From positions 2,914,001 through 2,978,000 of the forward strand of contig OZ242331.1 in assembly GCA_965208275.1 (NCBI GenBank): 64,000 nucleotides of DNA, read 5' to 3'. The first letter of the stretch is position 1, and each line of letters starts with the position of its first letter. A program made the translations under genes and the position numbers. Below, piece after piece: positions 61,207-64,000 of the stretch. The notes below the pieces were generated by a model. It saw only the letters and a list, made by a program, of their open reading frames with translations, made no database searches and was not told the DNA's origin. This DNA comes from Bin5 sp022827195 (GTDB lineage: Bacteria; Chloroflexota; Anaerolineae; Caldilineales; Caldilineaceae).

Positions 61207-64000
61207 TGGACATCAAGCGGCGAGGGGGGGCCGCCGGCGGTGCTACGGTGCGGCTGTGCAGCCACTCCCGCACGGCTTCACCCAGGTGGGAGAGGGGGCT
61301 GTGGCGCGTGGCGCAATCGGGCAAAGCGTCGAGAAAGAAGTCGCCGTAACTGCGTTGCCACAGGCGGCTGTCGAGCAGTACGACGATGCCGCGATCGGTT
61401 GCCGTTCGAATCAAGCGCCCAAAGCCCTGGCGCAGCCGGAGGACCGCCTCCGGCACTGCGTATTCGTGGAAGGGGTCCTCGTAGAGGCGGCTGCGGGCAG
61501 CGTAGAGCGGGTCGGTTGGAACGGCGAAGGGGAGGCGTGCGATGAGGAGGCAGACGAGCTGCTCGCCGGGGAGATCGATCCCTTCCCAGTAGCTGCTGGT
61601 GCCGAGGAGAAGCGAGCGCGGGTTGGCACGAAAGTCGCTCAGGTTGCGGCGCCGGCTGCCCTCGCCCTGTTGGAGAACGGTAAGACCGGCTGCAGCGAGG
61701 GGCGCGCGGATTGCTTCCGAGGTAGTACGCAGGTGGCTGTGGCTTGTGAAGAGGACGAGAGTCCTGCCTTCGGCGGCCAGAGCAGCCTGCTGGACGGCCT
61801 GCTCAAGCGAGTGTTGGTAGCCGTTATGATCGGGCGTCGGCATGTCGCTGGGTGTGTAGAGCAAGGCGTTCTGCCTGTAGTCGAAGGGGCTGCCGATCAC
61901 GGCGCCGCCGGCGTCCCAGCAGCCCAAGCGATCGCGCAGGAAGTTGAATCCATCGCCGGCCTGAAGGGTAGCGCCGGTCAGCACGACCGTGCGCCGGGGG
62001 CCGAACAGGTCGGCGGCCAGTTTCTCGCCGACCTGAATGGGCGCGCTTCGCAACGTTACCGAAGGGGAGCCGCGGCGAGAGCGGGCGGAGGTGGAAGCAG
62101 CTGAGGGCCCGCTTTCCGCCAGCTCGAGCCAGGCGACCGACGTTTTCTCCAGGTGAATGGGACGCAGAATTACGTCGTCGGCCACCTGCTTCAGGTCAGC
62201 CAGTCCGGACTGGGCAAGATAGAGCAGTTCCGCGGCGTGGCTCCAGGAAACGTGCTGCGTTTCGAGTGGTGGAGTGGCGCCGAAACTGCCGGATCGTCCA
62301 TCGTCCTGTCCGGGGGAAGGGCCCTCCAGGAGCGCGGCAAGCGCGGTCAGCCGTTCCAGGATTTGATTGAGCTGAGCGCTGACCTCATCCCACTGGATTT
62401 CGATTTCGCTCCACTCGGGTTGGGCGCGCCTTCGATTGTCAAGGGCGAGGAGGTGGGGATAGCCGTTTGCCGACACGGACAACCTGCGAGCGTCTGGTCT
62501 CTCGTCGCGGTGGCGCAGTGCAAAGTCGAGCAGGAGGTCAAAGAATCCGGGGACAGTCGCTTGCAGCGAGCGGCGGCCGGCCTCGAGCTTGCTGACCAGG
62601 GAGCGTGCAATCTCATGTGAGAAGCGCGGCGGGAGGTTGGAGACGGCCTCGGCCACGCTTTCGAGCAGGGAGGCCAGGATGCGAAGGTCGACCTGCCGTG
62701 TAAACTGATCGGTGGCGGCGTTCTCAAGGTGATGGGCTTCGTCGATGATGAGATTGTCGTATTCGGGCAGGACCTGGCCGCCGGCCTCGACATCGGCCAC
62801 CAGCAGAGCCTGGTTGATCACGAGAAGATGTGCTGAGACGGCGCGGCGATGGGCTTCGAGATAAAAGTCGCGGAAACGCGCTCCAAGGTAGTCATGCTTG
62901 CCAGGAACTGCGCTCACCAGACAGTGTTCGGGGCTGCATTCGTCGGCACGTGAGGAGACCTGAGGGACCAGCGCCCTCTCCTGCCGGTCGTGCACGGGAA
63001 GCTCGCTGAGGTCTCCTGTTTGGGTGGTGGGCAGCCAGACCAGAATCTTGGCCAGGAAGCGCATTTCCAGGGGCGAGAGTCCCGTTGCCAAAAGGCCTTT
63101 GCGCGGGCGAGGTCTCTCCAGCCAGCGGGCCAGCCGCCGCGTGCAGAGATAGTGTGAACGGCCCTTCAGCACCATCGCCCGCACGGGCGGTTGTTCTTCG
63201 TCGCTGGGGGCCAGGCCGGACGCCTTCAGAACTCGAGACACGCGGGGCAGCTCCTGGTCAAGAAGCTGGTGCTGGAGGGGAATCGTATTGGTGGCGATCA
63301 CGACGCGGCTGTCATTAGCCCTGGCCCATGCGGCAGCTGGCAGGAGGTAGGACAGACTTTTGCCGATACCGGTACCTGCCTCGATGATCTTGTGATCGCC
63401 GCGGTTCAGCGCGTCCAGCACTAGTCTCGCCATGTCCAACTGGCCATCGCGGCGCTCGAAGCGCGGCTCTTCCTTGCCGTCGAACACTTCGGCAAGCGGA
63501 CCGGCTGGAGCGAAGGCAAAAGTGAGAAAGCCATCCTCGACTTCCTGCGGGGCTGCGCGAGAGACAAGGGGGGGAGGAAGACGAACTTCGCCCGGCCGGA
63601 GCCCTACAGGTTCCTCCCTTCTTGCGCCCTTTTGCACTCGGCTGGAGAGCGCGTCCTGGAAGAGGAGCAGAGGGTCCCAATCGCTTTCGAGTCCCGCCGC
63701 GCACAGAACCTCCAAGGTGGCTCTGGGCAGAGCCTTAATGCGGTCAACCAGGTGGAGCAGAAGGTCGGCGGTGGCTTCGGCGTCGTGGCCGGCGCGGTGG
63801 GCGTTTGGCAAAGAGATTTGCAGTGCCCGACACAGCTCGCCGAGGCTGTAACTGAACTGCCCTGGCAGCAGAATTGTCGCCAGCTCGTGGGTGTCGATCA
63901 CGGGTGTATTGATCTTGACGCCGGCAGCGCGCAGGAAGGAGACATCAAATCCGGCGCTGTGGGCGACGACGGCGTCGGCGCGCCCGCCGATGAAGGCCAG
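61199..64000 (-). CDS. dinG: DinG-family exonuclease-helicase, 5' end outside window
   Basis: The frame continues past the apparent GTG at 63901 to the window edge and there encodes exonuclease motif VAHSAGFDVSFLRAAG, so the gene starts beyond 64000. Exonuclease motif III is HRAGHDAEATADLL. The helicase core has Walker A EAGTGIGKSLSYLLPA, the DEAH box LIIDEAHHLEN and motif VI QGFGRLIRT. Three Cys of an XPD-like 4Fe-4S site are visible (codons at 63143, 62935 and 62921), but the fourth position has no Cys. This matches Bacillus-type DinG (DnaQ exonuclease plus XPD helicase), acting on DNA repair intermediates. Heading a polysaccharide operon is odd. Confidence 0.9.
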   Translation of the reverse strand: MAFIGGRADAVVAHSAGFDVSFLRAAGVKINTPVIDTHELATILLPGQFSYSLGELCRALQISLPNAHRAGHDAEATADLLLHLVDRIKALPRATLEVLCAAGLESDWDPLLLFQDALSSRVQKGARREEPVGLRPGEVRLPPPLVSRAAPQEVEDGFLTFAFAPAGPLAEVFDGKEEPRFERRDGQLDMARLVLDALNRGDHKIIEAGTGIGKSLSYLLPAAAWARANDSRVVIATNTIPLQHQLLDQELPRVSRVLKASGLAPSDEEQPPVRAMVLKGRSHYLCTRRLARWLERPRPRKGLLATGLSPLEMRFLAKILVWLPTTQTGDLSELPVHDRQERALVPQVSSRADECSPEHCLVSAVPGKHDYLGARFRDFYLEAHRRAVSAHLLVINQALLVADVEAGGQVLPEYDNLIIDEAHHLENAATDQFTRQVDLRILASLLESVAEAVSNLPPRFSHEIARSLVSKLEAGRRSLQATVPGFFDLLLDFALRHRDERPDARRLSVSANGYPHLLALDNRRRAQPEWSEIEIQWDEVSAQLNQILERLTALAALLEGPSPGQDDGRSGSFGATPPLETQHVSWSHAAELLYLAQSGLADLKQVADDVILRPIHLEKTSVAWLELAESGPSAASTSARSRRGSPSVTLRSAPIQVGEKLAADLFGPRRTVVLTGATLQAGDGFNFLRDRLGCWDAGGAVIGSPFDYRQNALLYTPSDMPTPDHNGYQHSLEQAVQQAALAAEGRTLVLFTSHSHLRTTSEAIRAPLAAAGLTVLQQGEGSRRRNLSDFRANPRSLLLGTSSYWEGIDLPGEQLVCLLIARLPFAVPTDPLYAARSRLYEDPFHEYAVPEAVLRLRQGFGRLIRTATDRGIVVLLDSRLWQRSYGDFFLDALPDCATRHSPLSHLGEAVREWLHSRTVAPPAAPPRRLMSSA

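Noticed and set aside
1..64000. CRISPR arrays, insertion sequences, tRNA or rRNA genes, integrase genes
   Set aside because: I looked for regularly spaced repeats, transposase motifs, T-loop sequences and rRNA-like stretches and found nothing convincing. A covariance-model search would be needed to exclude a missed tRNA.

Overview
The window is a GC-rich (roughly 60%) bacterial chromosome segment, densely coded, with about 43 protein genes. I see no rRNA, tRNA, CRISPR array, insertion sequence or phage gene. The mix of genes suggests Chloroflexota (Anaerolineae/Caldilinea-like): many very large GT-C membrane glycosyltransferases, luciferase-like monooxygenases, enolase-superfamily dehydratases, E2 proteins with two subunit-binding domains, and a DinG helicase fused to an exonuclease. 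This placement is inference from gene content and was not tested by any search.

Layout. 1-6.1 kb: the end of a 2-oxo acid dehydrogenase E2, an L-rhamnonate-dehydratase-like enolase-superfamily gene with its own promoter, operator-like repeat and leader hairpin, an LLM flavin oxidoreductase, a Gfo/Idh/MocA oxidoreductase and a small membrane protein. 6.4-15.6 kb: four tandem paralogous PMT/ArnT-like GT-C membrane proteins on the minus strand. 15.8-26.1 kb: a ten-gene minus-strand catabolic operon behind a good sigma70-type promoter (Ldh2-type dehydrogenase, SMP-30/NHL-like propeller, xylose-isomerase-like TIM barrel, D-2-hydroxyacid dehydrogenase, SDR, E1alpha, E1beta, E2, HpcH/HpaI aldolase, M24 peptidase). 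26.1-31.6 kb: two further giant GT-C proteins of another family (PTPS-related/YfhO-like). 31.8-36.3 kb: a hydroxyacid-oxoacid transhydrogenase-like gene convergent with a 1049-residue FAD/Fe-S D-2-hydroxyacid (probably D-2-hydroxyglutarate) dehydrogenase. 36.6-39.1 kb: glutaredoxin/mycoredoxin, cupin, polyphosphate kinase 2 and an SDR. 39.5-43.3 kb: a molybdenum hydroxylase made of a fused Fe-S plus Moco subunit, with one cluster degenerate, and an FAD subunit. 43.4-50.5 kb: a YesL-like membrane protein divergent from metG, a DUF2142-like GT-C protein, VanW and coaX. 50.5-64 kb: a tightly overlapping minus-strand operon for a surface polysaccharide (seven GT4, one GT2, one flippase) headed by a DinG-type exonuclease-helicase that runs off the window.

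How the genes fit together. The left third looks like breakdown of deoxysugars or sugar acids. A sugar dehydrogenase (SDR), lactonase-like propeller, sugar-acid dehydratase and HpcH-type aldolase together match the non-phosphorylative rhamnose/fucose route, with 2-oxo acid dehydrogenase subunits to consume the product; no E3 is visible. The transhydrogenase and FAD/Fe-S dehydrogenase could form a D-2-hydroxyglutarate cycle. The right end and the GT-C islands serve envelope glycan synthesis. The observations most worth checking are the loss of all four Cys ligands of one Fe-S cluster in the molybdenum hydroxylase, the four-gene GT-C array in which two members have lost the Asp of the putative catalytic Asp-Glu pair, a C-terminal module shared by two unrelated GT-C families, and the transhydrogenase/dehydrogenase pair.
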